DNA of 64,000 bases, taken from NCBI RefSeq assembly GCF_014359565.1, contig NZ_JACIZD010000009.1, positions 27,131 through 91,130 of the forward strand. The letters are read 5' to 3'. Source of the DNA: Immundisolibacter sp. GTDB taxonomy: Bacteria; Pseudomonadota; Gammaproteobacteria; Immundisolibacterales; Immundisolibacteraceae. The position numbers were made by a program, and so were the translations under genes. Every line of letters starts with the position of its first letter. Within the stretch, counting starts at the first letter, position 1. Positions 8,616 through 17,415 of the stretch are shown one piece after another. The notes beneath the pieces are model-generated. The model did not search any database, had not been told where the DNA came from, and was given only the letters and a program-made list of their open reading frames with translations.

Positions 8616-9527
8616 TCATTGAGCCTCGCCCAGCAGTCCGAGCAGTGCCGGCAGCAACGCCTGCATGGCCGCCTCGCCGGCGGCGATGGTCTCCGCGGCG
8701 CGGTTGAATTCCATCACGCCGATCAGGGCCAGACGCGGCTGTACCAGGATGTCGGGCGGGTCGCCGGCCAGGCGGGTGCGCGTGATCTGGTCCTGCATGA
8801 TGTTGACGGCGCCGACCAGCACGTCGAAGTAGCCCGGTTGCTGACGATCCTGTCGCAGCAATTGCGCCAGCAGCGTGCTGGCGCCGCCGCGCAGCAGGGC
8901 ACCCAGGCTGCGGCTGTCGGTGCCATCGTCGATGGGCACCACATCGGTCATGGGCTGTGTCCTGCGCCGTCCGGCGATGCCGCCGTTCAGATTGACCGCC
9001 AGCACCAGTTCCGCCCCCATGGCCCGGCATAGGGATACCGGTACCGGATTGACCAGGCCGCCGTCGAGCAGCCACTGACCGTCGAGTTCCACCGGCGCCA
9101 GGACGCCGGGCAGGGCCATCGAGGCGCGAATGGCGACGGCAAGGTCGCCCTCGCGCAGCCATACCTCGCGCCCGCTGCCAAGTTCGGTCGCCACGGCGCC
9201 GTAGCGCAGGTCGAGCGTCTCGATGGCGGCGTGACCGATCAGCTCGATCAGGGTGCGCGAGATGCGCCCGCCGGCAACCAAGCCGCCACCGGCCGGGCGC
9301 AGGTCCAGCTGGCCGAGGATGGCGCGCCAGGTCAGGCTGCGGGCGAAGGCTTCGATTTCAGCCAGTCGGCCGGCGGCATAGGCGGCGCCGACCACGGCAC
9401 CGATGGAGCTGCCGCACACCACCGCCACATCGATGCCGGCCGCCGTCAAGGCCTTCAGGACGCCGATGTGCGCCCAGCCGCGGGCGGCGCCACTGCCGAG
9501 CGCAAGTCCTATGCGCGGTGCTGCCAC
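8616..9527 (-). CDS. Patatin-like phospholipase family protein (RssA-like)
   Basis: A cytoplasmic serine hydrolase of the bacterial patatin/RssA type (303 aa), expected to cleave acyl esters of phospholipids by a Ser-Asp dyad. Visible are the oxyanion-hole loop GSGAARGWAH (residues 11-20), the nucleophile elbow GSSIG (Ser41) and the DGG motif near residue 161 (LLDGGLVNPVPV) that supplies the aspartate. No signal peptide is seen. It is transcribed divergently from the acyl-ligase/acyltransferase gene at 9610 across about 80 bp, so the two may share a lipid-turnover theme. The exact substrate is unknown. Confidence 0.88.
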   Translation of the reverse strand: MAAPRIGLALGSGAARGWAHIGVLKALTAAGIDVAVVCGSSIGAVVGAAYAAGRLAEIEAFARSLTWRAILGQLDLRPAGGGLVAGGRISRTLIELIGHAAIETLDLRYGAVATELGSGREVWLREGDLAVAIRASMALPGVLAPVELDGQWLLDGGLVNPVPVSLCRAMGAELVLAVNLNGGIAGRRRTQPMTDVVPIDDGTDSRSLGALLRGGASTLLAQLLRQDRQQPGYFDVLVGAVNIMQDQITRTRLAGDPPDILVQPRLALIGVMEFNRAAETIAAGEAAMQALLPALLGLLGEAQ

Positions 9528-9609
9528 CGTCGGTGCTCCGTGATACGAAAGGGGGGCGGTGTATGGTACGCGGCCGCCTGGCGGCAGTAGTCACCCAACG
9601 GAGGATGCC

Positions 9610-12279
9610 TTGAGCGTGCAGATAGCCCCGGCCCCGGATATTGCCACCCTGCTGCGGGGCCTGGACGGCTTCGGCGACGCACCGGCGCTGCGCTGGTTTG
9701 CCGCCGCCGGCGAACAGGCGCTCAGCTACCGGGAACTTGCGCAGCGCATCGAAGCCGCCGCGGCGCGGTTGCAGGCGCGGGGCCTCAGCCTTGGCGGCCG
9801 GGTGCTGCTGCTGGCCGAAAGCGGCCTGCCATGGGCACTCGGGGCGCTGGCGGTGCTGCGCGCCGGCGGCGTGCTGCTGCCGCTGGATGCCCACAGCCCG
9901 GACGACACCCTGCAGCATGTGCTCACCGATGCGGCGCCGGTGCTGGTGCTGACCGATGCCGAGCACGCGCCGCGCTGCGCCGGTTGCGGCGCGCCGGTGT
10001 TGTTGGTCGATGCCTTGGCCGGGTCCGGCCCGGTGCCCGCCGTGCCGGCCGACACGGGCATCGACCCGGCCAGCCCGGCGGTGATGTTCTACACCTCCGG
10101 CACCACCGGGCCGCCCAAGGGCGTGCCGCTGAGTCACGCCAATCTGCTGTACCAGCTGCGCACCGTGGCGGCGGCGGATCTGGCCCGGCCGGGTGACCGG
10201 GTGCTGCTGCCGCTGCCCATGCACCACGTGTATCCGTTCGTGATCGGCCTGCTGCTGCCGATCGTCGCCGGCGTGACGCTGCTGCTGCCGGGCGCCACCA
10301 CCGGCGCGCAGATCATGCAGGCCCTGCGCGAGGGTCGGGCCAGCGTGCTGATCGGCGTGCCGCGGCTGTACCGGGCGCTGCTGGAGGGCATCGACGGGCG
10401 CGTGGCCGGCTTGCCGCCGTTGTCGCGACGCCTGCTGGGCGGCTTGCGGGCGGCCGCCCGCTGGTCCGCGCCGCGGCTTGGCACGAGCGTGGCGCGGCGC
10501 CTGCTGGCGCCGTTGCACCGCCAGATGGCACCGGACCTGCGCCTGCTGGCCTGCGGCGGGGCGGCGCTGGAGGCCGATCTGGATGTTGCGCTGACGGCGC
10601 TCGGCTGGCAGGTGGCGGTCGGCTACGGTCTTACCGAAACCTCGCCCTTGCTCACGCTGCGCATGCCGGGCCAGTGCCGGTCGGGCAGCGCCGGGCGCGC
10701 CGTGGCGGGTACCGAGCTGCGCCTGGCGGCGCCGGACATGGGCGAGGAAGATTTGCCGGCCGGCGCCGGTGCCATCGAGGTGCGCGGTCCGGGCGTGTTT
10801 GGCGGCTACTTCAACCTGCCGCAGGCCAACCAGGAGGCGTTCACGGCCGACGGCTGGTTTCGCACCGGCGATCTGGGCCGGCTGGAGGCGGACGGGTGCC
10901 TGGAGGTGCTCGGCCGTGCCTCGACGCTGATCGTCACCGAGAGCGGCAAGAACATCCAGCCGGAAGAAGTGGAGGCCGTTTATCAGGCCCATCCGCTGAT
11001 TGCCGAGGCGGCGGTGCTGCAGGTGGATCGGCGGCTGGTGGCCCTGCTGGTGCCGGAGCGATCGCAGTTGGGCGATGCCGACGGCGCCGCCACCGAAGCG
11101 GCGCTGCGCCAGGCGGTGGCCGAGCAGTCGCGGCAACTGCCCAGTTACCAGCGGGTGGTCGAGTTCGCCGTCACTTTCGAGCCGCTGGCGCGCACCGCGC
11201 TTGGCAAGCTGCGCCGCCACCTGCTGGCCGAGCGCTATCGACAGGCGCGCCAGGCGGCCGGCGGCCCGCCGCCGGAAGCGGCGCCGCTCGCCACGGCCGA
11301 TCAGGCGCTGCTGCGCGATCCGCGGGCGCGGGCGGTGTGGGATTTCCTGCGCGAGCGCTACCCGGACCGGCCGCTGACGCCGGACAGCCACGTGCAGCTC
11401 GACCTTGGGCTCGACTCGCTGGGCTGGCTGAATTTCGGCATGGACATCGCAGCCCGCAGTGGCGCCCAGTTGTCCGAGGACGCCATCGCCCGCATTGCCA
11501 CCGTGCGCGACCTGCTGCGCGAGGTGAGTCTGGCCGACACAGCGCCGCCGGCGACGCTGCTGGACGACCCGCTGGCGGCGCTGGATGCCGAGCAGCGCCG
11601 CTGGCTGAGGCCGGTGCCGGTCTGGCTCATGCCGCTGCGGGCCGTGCTGCTGGGCCTGACATGGCTGCTGATGCGCGTGCTGTTTCGGCTGCGCGTGACC
11701 GGTCGCGAGCACGTACCGGCGAGCGGGCCGTTTCTGCTGGCACCCAATCACGGCAGTTACCTCGATGCCCCGGCGCTGGGCGCCGCGCTGGGCCGGCGGG
11801 CGCTGCGCGACCTGTGCTGGGCCGGCTGGACCGGCATCATGCTGGCTAGCCCGCAGATGCGGGCGGTCTCGCGCCTGGCGCGGGTGTTGCCGATGGACTC
11901 TGAGCGGCGCGCGCTGTCGAGTCTGGCCTTTGGCCTCGCGGCGCTGCGCGCCGGCAATGCGCTGGTGTGGTTTCCGGAAGGCGCCCGTTCCAAGACGGGT
12001 GCGCTGGAGCCGTTCCGGCCCGGCATCGGGCTGTTGCTGGAGCACACCGACGTGCCGGTGCTGCCGGTGTACATCGAAGGCGCCTATCAAGCCTGGCCGC
12101 TGCACCGGCGCTGGCCGCGGCTCGGGCGGATCAGCGTCCACTTCGGCGCGCCGATCAGGGCGACCGAACTGCTGGCCGGACCGGGCCCCGGCCAGCCGCA
12201 CGAGCGCGCCGCACGCGCGCTGCGCGAGGCGGTGGCGGGGCTTATCCGCGAGCGTTTGGCCGGTCCGCCGGCACCGTGA
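9610..12279 (+). CDS. Trimodular acyl-CoA/ACP ligase - acyl carrier - acyltransferase
   Basis: An 889-residue fusion. Residues about 20-520 are an AMP-forming acyl ligase (FYTSGTTGPPKGVPL at about 160, GYGLTETSP, WFRTGDLG, and K in GKLRRH). Residues about 565-640 form a phosphopantetheine-binding carrier domain with LGLDSLGW (Ser near 603). Residues about 675-880 are a PlsC-type acyltransferase (NHGSYLD, then FPEGARSKTG). The parts imply that a free fatty acid is activated, loaded on the built-in carrier and esterified to a lysolipid, as in Aas but in reversed domain order. The start is inferred to be TTG 9610, five bases after GGAGG; GTG 9616 is possible. No transmembrane-rich domain is evident beyond the helix before the acyltransferase. 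Confidence 0.87.
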   Translation: MSVQIAPAPDIATLLRGLDGFGDAPALRWFAAAGEQALSYRELAQRIEAAAARLQARGLSLGGRVLLLAESGLPWALGALAVLRAGGVLLPLDAHSPDDTLQHVLTDAAPVLVLTDAEHAPRCAGCGAPVLLVDALAGSGPVPAVPADTGIDPASPAVMFYTSGTTGPPKGVPLSHANLLYQLRTVAAADLARPGDRVLLPLPMHHVYPFVIGLLLPIVAGVTLLLPGATTGAQIMQALREGRASVLIGVPRLYRALLEGIDGRVAGLPPLSRRLLGGLRAAARWSAPRLGTSVARRLLAPLHRQMAPDLRLLACGGAALEADLDVALTALGWQVAVGYGLTETSPLLTLRMPGQCRSGSAGRAVAGTELRLAAPDMGEEDLPAGAGAIEVRGPGVFGGYFNLPQANQEAFTADGWFRTGDLGRLEADGCLEVLGRASTLIVTESGKNIQPEEVEAVYQAHPLIAEAAVLQVDRRLVALLVPERSQLGDADGAATEAALRQAVAEQSRQLPSYQRVVEFAVTFEPLARTALGKLRRHLLAERYRQARQAAGGPPPEAAPLATADQALLRDPRARAVWDFLRERYPDRPLTPDSHVQLDLGLDSLGWLNFGMDIAARSGAQLSEDAIARIATVRDLLREVSLADTAPPATLLDDPLAALDAEQRRWLRPVPVWLMPLRAVLLGLTWLLMRVLFRLRVTGREHVPASGPFLLAPNHGSYLDAPALGAALGRRALRDLCWAGWTGIMLASPQMRAVSRLARVLPMDSERRALSSLAFGLAALRAGNALVWFPEGARSKTGALEPFRPGIGLLLEHTDVPVLPVYIEGAYQAWPLHRRWPRLGRISVHFGAPIRATELLAGPGPGQPHERAARALREAVAGLIRERLAGPPAP

Positions 12280-13519
12280 GCAGCAGCGCCAGCCCGACCA
12301 GCCAAAGACCCAGAATCACCGTCATGCCGACCCGCTGGCTGCCGGATGCCAGCGTCACGGCGCCGACCAGCAGCGGCCCCAGGAAGGCCGTCGCCTTGCC
12401 GGACAGCGTGAACAGTCCGAACAGCTGATTGCGCTGCGCCTCGGGCGCCATGCGCGCCAGCAGCGAGCGGCTGGCCGCCTGCGCCGGCCCGACGAAGATG
12501 CCCAGCGCCAGCCCGGCCACCCAGAACGCCGTTGCCGACTGCGCCAGCAGCGTGCCGGCGCCGGCCAGCAGCAGGGCCAGCAAGGCGATGACGATGGTGT
12601 TGCGGCTGCCGATGCGGTCGTCGAGGTGGGCAAAGCCCACCGCGCCCAGGCCGGCCGTCACGTTCAGCCCGATGCCGAAGGCCAGTACCTGCGTTTCGGT
12701 CATGGCGAAGCTGCCGGCGGCGTACACACCGCCAAACGCAAACAGCGTGGCCAGGCCATCCGTGTACAGCATGCGGGCGACCAGAAAGCGCAGCAGCGGC
12801 CCCTGCCGCGGCAGCCCGCGCAGGGTGCGCCAAAGATCACCGAGGCTGGCCTTCAGCTCGAAGCGACCGGCGGACGCGTCCCGCCCCGGCAGGCGGGCGG
12901 TCAGCAGCGGCAGCGCGAACAGCCCGAACCACACTGCCGCCAGCACGAAGGTGGCCCGCACGTGGCTGGCATCGGCGCGCGGCAACGGGAACCAGGCGCC
13001 TTCCCGCACGAAACCGAACAGCGCCAGCAGCAGGCACAGCAGCCCGCCGGCATAACCCAGTCCCCAGCCCCAGCCGGACCAGCGGCCGATGCGCTCGGCC
13101 GGCGCCAGGCGCGGCAACAGCGCGTTGTAGAACACGCTGGCCAGCTCCATGCCGATGGTCGCCAGCCCGACCAGCAGCAGGGCACCGATCAGGTGCGGCG
13201 AGTGCGGCATCACCCACCACAGCGCCGCGGTCGGCAGCACGCACAGCGCCGTGGTGGCGGCCAGCCAGCGCCGCTGTCCGCCGCCGTGATCGGCAATCGC
13301 CCCGACCACCGGCCCCAGCAGCGCCACCGCCAGCCCGGCCAGACCGACCGCCAGGCCCCACAGGGCACTGCCGGTGATGGCGTCCGGTGCCACCTGGCGC
13401 GTGAAATAGGCGGCGAAGACGAAGGTCTCGATGACGGTCGGAAAGGCGCTGTTGGCGAAGTCGTACAGCGCCCAGCGGCGCAGCAGGCCGGTGCCGGCGG
13501 GTGCATCCTCGGCCGTCAT
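12242..13519 (-). CDS. MFS transporter, UMF1/Atg22-like family
   Basis: A 425-residue, 12-helix major-facilitator protein on the minus strand. The N-terminal RRWALYDFANSAFPTVIETF is characteristic of the UMF1 family (relatives of vacuolar Atg22), often annotated as possible amino-acid or peptide effluxers. ATG 13519 is chosen; the longer frame to 13636 adds a basic, non-family stretch overlapping the divergent hydrolase start. Its 3' end overlaps the end of the acyl-ligase gene by 38 bp (convergent). The substrate cannot be told from the sequence. Confidence 0.87.
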   Translation of the reverse strand: MTAEDAPAGTGLLRRWALYDFANSAFPTVIETFVFAAYFTRQVAPDAITGSALWGLAVGLAGLAVALLGPVVGAIADHGGGQRRWLAATTALCVLPTAALWWVMPHSPHLIGALLLVGLATIGMELASVFYNALLPRLAPAERIGRWSGWGWGLGYAGGLLCLLLALFGFVREGAWFPLPRADASHVRATFVLAAVWFGLFALPLLTARLPGRDASAGRFELKASLGDLWRTLRGLPRQGPLLRFLVARMLYTDGLATLFAFGGVYAAGSFAMTETQVLAFGIGLNVTAGLGAVGFAHLDDRIGSRNTIVIALLALLLAGAGTLLAQSATAFWVAGLALGIFVGPAQAASRSLLARMAPEAQRNQLFGLFTLSGKATAFLGPLLVGAVTLASGSQRVGMTVILGLWLVGLALLLTVPADRPNARG

Positions 13520-13626
13520 GCGGCGCGGGCCGGTCGCGTCAGCGGCGGGGCGAGGGGCGCGGCTATCATTGCCGCCCTGCGCCGGCCGGCGCGTACGCTT
13601 TTTCTTGTCGCCATCAGGAGTTTCCC

Positions 13627-14472
13627 GTGAGTACATCCGTCGTCGAAAAAAAGATCCCGTCCGGCGCCATCGCCAGCCACGTGCTGCTGGCCGGTGACCC
13701 CAAGAATCCGCCGGCCATCCTGCTGCACGGCGCCGGTCCCGGCGCCACGGCGGCCTCCAACTGGCTGCGCTGCGCGCCGGACTTGGCCCGGCACTACTAC
13801 GTGATCGCCCCGGACCTGGTCGGCTTTGGCCAGACCGAGCTGCCAGCCGAGCTGCCGACCCACATTCTGGGCTGGATCGGGCATCGCGTGGAGCAGGTGC
13901 TGGGGCTGATGGACACGCTGGGCGTCGAGCGCGCCCACGTGGTCGGCAACTCGATGGGCGGCGCCTTGGCCCTGCATGCGCTGGTGCAGGCGCCGCAGCG
14001 CTTCGACAAGGTGCTGCTGATGGGCGCCATCGGCGCGCCGTTCGAATACAGCTGGGAAATGAAGCGCCTGCTGGAGTTCTACAAGGATCCGCGGCCGGCC
14101 CGCTACAAGGAAGTGATCGAGAGCTTCGTGCACGATCCGGCCGCCGTGCCGGGCCTGGACGAGATCATCAAGCAGCGCTACGCGGTGGCCATGGACCCCA
14201 AGACCCGCGAGATGACCAACCTGCTGTTCCAGGCGCAGTCCGCCGGCATGAACGACCTGACCGTGCCGGAGGCCCAGCTCGGGCGCCTGCCGCATCCGGT
14301 GCTGCTGGTGCACGGCCGCCAGGATCGCATCGTGCCGCTGGACACCAGCCTGTACTTCCTGAAGCACCTGCAGCAGGCCGAGCTGGTGGTGCTGGACCGC
14401 TGCGGGCACTGGGCGCAGACCCAGCGCTGGGACGCCATGTACCCGCTGATCGTCAAGCACTTCGGCGGCTGA
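13627..14472 (+). CDS. Alpha/beta hydrolase, meta-cleavage product hydrolase type
   Basis: A 281-residue alpha/beta-fold hydrolase resembling 2-hydroxymuconic semialdehyde / HOPDA hydrolases, which cut C-C bonds in ring-fission products of aromatic degradation. The oxyanion HGAGPGA motif, nucleophile in GNSMGGA, Asp in HGRQDRIVP and His in CGHWAQ complete the triad and pocket. GTG 13627 follows AGGAG by seven bases. The next gene, 4 bp downstream, encodes the following enzyme type (a 2-oxo-alkenoate hydratase), which supports a catabolic role. No ring-cleavage dioxygenase, aldolase or regulator is nearby, so the substrate is open. Confidence 0.85.
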   Translation: MSTSVVEKKIPSGAIASHVLLAGDPKNPPAILLHGAGPGATAASNWLRCAPDLARHYYVIAPDLVGFGQTELPAELPTHILGWIGHRVEQVLGLMDTLGVERAHVVGNSMGGALALHALVQAPQRFDKVLLMGAIGAPFEYSWEMKRLLEFYKDPRPARYKEVIESFVHDPAAVPGLDEIIKQRYAVAMDPKTREMTNLLFQAQSAGMNDLTVPEAQLGRLPHPVLLVHGRQDRIVPLDTSLYFLKHLQQAELVVLDRCGHWAQTQRWDAMYPLIVKHFGG

Positions 14473-14476
14473 GGCG

Positions 14477-15298
14477 GTGGCGCGAACCCTGGATGAGGCG
14501 GCGGTGCAGCGCATCGCCGCCGAGCTGGAAACGGCCGAGCAGGCTCGTCGGCCGCGCCGGCAGCTGCGGCGCGAGTTTCCCAATCTGGACATCGACGACA
14601 GCTATGCCATCCAGGCCGCCTGGATGGCGCACAAGGCCACGGCCGGGCGGCGCGTGCTGGGCCGCAAGATCGGTCTGACCTCGCGCGCCATGCAGCAGGC
14701 CTTCGGCATCAGCGAGCCGGACTACGGCACGCTGCTGGACGACATGTTCTTCGGCGACGGCGAGGTGATCCCCGGCGACCGCTTCATCGTGCCGATGGTG
14801 GAGGTGGAGCTGGCCTTCGTGCTCGGCGCGCCGCTGGCCGGCGAGACGGTGTCGATCACCGATGTGCTGCGCGCCACCGAGTACGTGCAGCCGGCAATCG
14901 AGATCATCGACGCCCGCACCGAGCGGGTGGATGCCGAAACCGGCCAGCGACGCGGCGTGCTCGACACCATCGCCGACAACGCCGCCAGCGCCGGCGTGGT
15001 GCTGGGCGGGCGGCCGATGCGGCCGCAGGATATCGACCTGCGCTGGGCCGGCGCCGTGCTGTACCGCAATGGCGTGATCGAGGAGACCGGTCTTGCCGCC
15101 GGCGTGCTGGGCCACCCGGCGGCCGGCATCGCCTGGCTGGCACGGCGTTTCGCCCGCCACGGCGTGGCGCTGGAAGCCGGACAGGTGATCCTGGCCGGTT
15201 CCTTCACGCGCGCCCTGCCGGTGACGCAGGGTGACGTGTTTCATGCCGACTACGGGCGCCTGGGCAGTTTCGGCTTCTCGTTTGGCGCCAGCGACTGA
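14477..15298 (+). CDS. hpaH: 2-oxo-hept-4-ene-1,7-dioate hydratase-like enzyme (HpaH family)
   Basis: Adds water to a 2-oxo-alkenoate produced in meta-cleavage pathways, before aldolase cleavage. The 273-residue protein shows the HpaH/MhpD fold blocks [74 protein letters not shown] and LAGSFTR. The acidic metal ligands lie in VEVELAF. The match is closer to HpaH (homoprotocatechuate pathway) than to MhpD. GTG 14477 lies four bases after the hydrolase stop, so the two are co-expressed. Confidence 0.87.
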   Translation: MARTLDEAAVQRIAAELETAEQARRPRRQLRREFPNLDIDDSYAIQAAWMAHKATAGRRVLGRKIGLTSRAMQQAFGISEPDYGTLLDDMFFGDGEVIPGDRFIVPMVEVELAFVLGAPLAGETVSITDVLRATEYVQPAIEIIDARTERVDAETGQRRGVLDTIADNAASAGVVLGGRPMRPQDIDLRWAGAVLYRNGVIEETGLAAGVLGHPAAGIAWLARRFARHGVALEAGQVILAGSFTRALPVTQGDVFHADYGRLGSFGFSFGASD

Positions 15299-15357
15299 GG
15301 AAACGCTGACAGTATCGAGCGCTTCCCACGGCGCAGACAGGCGCCTACCGGAAAATT

Positions 15358-15383
15358 GTGGGAGCCCGGCTGTGCCGCCCTGC
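15358..15383 (+). repeat. Half copy of a GTRGGAGCCCGGC palindromic repeat
   Basis: GTGGGAGCCCGGCTGTGCCGCCCTG lies between the hydratase and MFS genes. It shares the AAAATTGTRGGAGCCCGGCT context with the full element at 34338-34390, but only one arm is recognisable. Confidence 0.5.
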
Positions 15384-15397
15384 CAACAGGACTGTCC

Positions 15398-16624
15398 GTG
15401 TCAATGAATGATTCCCCGGCGCCCGAGGCCGGATCGCCGCCCTTGCTGGCCATCGTCTGCCTGTCGCTGGCCGCCGGGGCGAGCGCCATGGCGATGCGCG
15501 TCAACGACGCCCTGCTGCCGCAGCTGGCGCAGATCTTCGGCGTGCCGCTGGCCACCACTGCGCAGGTGGTCAGCTTCTACGCCCTGGCCTACGGCGCCTC
15601 GCAGGTGCTGTGGGGGCCGATCGGCGATCGCTTCGGCAAGTATCGGGTGGTGGCCTGGGCGGTGCTGGCCTGTGCGCTGGCCTCGCTGGCGTGTGCCTTT
15701 GCCGGCGACTTTGGGCAGCTGCGCGCGGCGCGCGTGCTGGCCGGCATGCTGGCGGCGGCGATCATCCCGCTGTCGATTGCCTGGCTCGGCGATGTGGTGC
15801 CTTACGAGCGTCGCCAGCCTGTGCTGGCGCGCTTTCTGATCGGCCAGATCACGGGGCTGGCGAGCGGCGTGTGGCTGGGCGGGGTGGCCGCCGATCACCT
15901 GGGCTGGCGGGTGCCGTATTTCGTGCTGGCCGGGCTCTACGGCCTGGTCGGCGCGCAGCTGTTCGTCGGCCTGCGGCGCCTGCCGGCGGGCTCGAGCGGG
16001 CGCGCCGGCAGCGCCGTGGCAAGCTCGCTGACGCGCACGCTGGGCGATTTTCGCGAGGTGCTCGGCGGGCGCTGGGCGCAGATTCTGCTGCTGATCGTGT
16101 TCCTGGAAGGCAGCTTCCTGTTCGGGCCGCTGGCCTTCATGGCTGCGCATCTGCATCACCGGCTCGGCGTGTCGCTGACGGTGGCCGGCTCGCTGGTGAT
16201 GGTGTTTGGCGCCGGCGGGCTGGTGTACGCGCTGGGGGCGCGGCGCTTGGTGCGGGGGCTCGGCGAGGCGGGGCTGGCTCGCGCCGGCGCGCTGTTCCTG
16301 TGCCTGGGGCTGGGCGCGATCGCCGCCGCGCCGTCGTGGATTTTCGGCGTCCTCGGCAGCCTGCTGGCCGGACTGGGCTTCTACATGCTGCACAACACGC
16401 TGCAGGTGAATGCCACGCAGATGGCGCCGCGGGTGCGCGGTGCGGCGGTGTCGCTGTTCGCGGCGAGCTTTTTCCTCGGCCAATCGGCCGGCGTGACCCT
16501 GATCGGCTGGGTGTCCGCGCGCATCGGCAGCGGGCCGGCAATCGGCCTTGGCGCCGGCGCGCTGCTGGGCATCGGCCTCGGCTTCGGGCAGGTGCTGGTC
16601 CGGCGCACAGCGGCGCAGGGTTGA
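15398..16624 (+). CDS. MFS transporter
   Basis: A 408-residue major-facilitator protein with about 12 hydrophobic helices. The family motif GPIGDRFGKYRV lies between helices 2 and 3. GTG 15398 is preferred because AGGA sits six bases upstream; ATG 15404 would give the same protein two residues shorter. It follows the hydrolase-hydratase pair in the same direction, so uptake or efflux of an aromatic-derived acid is conceivable, but nothing in the sequence fixes the substrate. Confidence 0.85.
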   Translation: MSMNDSPAPEAGSPPLLAIVCLSLAAGASAMAMRVNDALLPQLAQIFGVPLATTAQVVSFYALAYGASQVLWGPIGDRFGKYRVVAWAVLACALASLACAFAGDFGQLRAARVLAGMLAAAIIPLSIAWLGDVVPYERRQPVLARFLIGQITGLASGVWLGGVAADHLGWRVPYFVLAGLYGLVGAQLFVGLRRLPAGSSGRAGSAVASSLTRTLGDFREVLGGRWAQILLLIVFLEGSFLFGPLAFMAAHLHHRLGVSLTVAGSLVMVFGAGGLVYALGARRLVRGLGEAGLARAGALFLCLGLGAIAAAPSWIFGVLGSLLAGLGFYMLHNTLQVNATQMAPRVRGAAVSLFAASFFLGQSAGVTLIGWVSARIGSGPAIGLGAGALLGIGLGFGQVLVRRTAAQG

Positions 16625-16635
16625 AGGGAGCCTGG

Positions 16636-16705
16636 GTAGGCGCAGCCTGGCTGGGCGGTGATCGCCTTCCGGCATGAGGATCGCCCGGCGAAGCCGGGCT
16701 CCTAC
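16636..16705. repeat. REPIN-like palindrome of the GTAGGAGCCCGGC family (inverted orientation)
   Basis: The right arm GATCGCCCGGCGAAGCCGGG followed by CTCCTAC is the reverse complement of the repeat at 34338 and 57452. The left end GTAGGCGCAGCC is a degenerate partner. It lies between the MFS gene and the lexA promoter. Confidence 0.7.
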
Positions 16706-16729
16706 ACCAGATGAAGTCAAACCGGCCGA

Positions 16730-16756
16730 TTGCACGGCCGGGCGAGGGGCTATACA
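16730..16756 (+). promoter_or_regulatory. Putative lexA promoter
   Basis: TTGCAC at 16730-16735 and TATACA at 16751-16756 make a -35/-10 pair with a short 15-bp spacer. Transcription would start near 16763-16768, that is at or just before the lexA ATG, implying a leaderless or nearly leaderless message; no Shine-Dalgarno sequence is visible. The -10 lies inside the palindrome at 16750-16765. Confidence 0.45.
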
Positions 16757-16765
16757 TTTGTGTAG
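16750..16765. promoter_or_regulatory. Candidate LexA operator
   Basis: CTATACATTTGTGTAG is symmetric at 12 of 16 positions (CTAYACA..TGTRTAG). It ends two bases before the lexA ATG and covers the probable -10 box. It does not contain the E. coli CTGT-N8-ACAG box, as expected for the divergent LexA of imuAB-dnaE2 cassettes. Autoregulation is inferred from position. Confidence 0.5.
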
Positions 16766-16767
16766 CC

Positions 16768-17415
16768 ATGACGACAGCACCCGCCCCACTGCCACCCCGC
16801 CAGGCCGCCGCGCTGCAGGTCATCGAGCGCCATTTCGAGCGCCACGGCGCCACGCCGACGGTGCGCGAACTGGCGCAGGGTCTGGGCTGCTCGGTGCGTG
16901 CGGCGGCGGAGCTGATCGAAAAGCTGGTGCAGCGCGGGGCGCTGCACAAGGTTGCGGGCGTCAGCCGCGGGCTGCGGCTGGCGGCGGCGCCGGCCGGCCT
17001 GCGCCTGCCGCTGATCGGCCGCATCGCCGCCGGCCAGCCGATCATGGCCGCCGATCACGTCGAGGACTGGCTGGCGGTCGATCCGGCGCTGTTTCGCCCG
17101 CGCCCGGACTGGCTGTTCCGGGTGCAGGGCTGGTCGATGAAGAACATCGGCGTGCTGCCGGATGACCTGGTCGGCGTGCGCGAGGATCCGGACCCGCCGC
17201 CGGGCGCGGTGGTCGCGGCGCTGGTGCCCGATCCGCAAACCGGCGACCCGCGCCTGACGCTGAAGCGCTACGCGCGCCGCGCCGGCCAGGTGGTGCTGGT
17301 CTCCGAGCATGACGATCAGGTTGCCTTTGCGCCGCAGGTTTACGATCCGGCCACGCCCGGACTGCGCCTGATCGGCGTCTATGCCGGGCTGATCCGGCCG
17401 GGGACGGGGCCGTGA
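16768..17415 (+). CDS. lexA: LexA-type SOS repressor (cassette-associated)
   Basis: A self-cleaving transcriptional repressor of 215 aa. The N-terminal winged helix (residues about 8-70, with TPTVRELAQGLGCSVRAAAE as recognition region) is followed by a LexA S24 peptidase domain. The cleavage pair is Ala88-Gly89 in RIAAGQPI, the nucleophile Ser123 in GWSMKNIG and the general-base Lys166 in LTLKRYA. ATG 16768 is preferred over the upstream ATG at 16711, which lies before the operator-like palindrome. The imuA GTG overlaps its stop, making lexA the first gene of the SOS mutagenesis operon. RecA-driven autocleavage would derepress it. Confidence 0.93.
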   Translation: MTTAPAPLPPRQAAALQVIERHFERHGATPTVRELAQGLGCSVRAAAELIEKLVQRGALHKVAGVSRGLRLAAAPAGLRLPLIGRIAAGQPIMAADHVEDWLAVDPALFRPRPDWLFRVQGWSMKNIGVLPDDLVGVREDPDPPPGAVVAALVPDPQTGDPRLTLKRYARRAGQVVLVSEHDDQVAFAPQVYDPATPGLRLIGVYAGLIRPGTGP

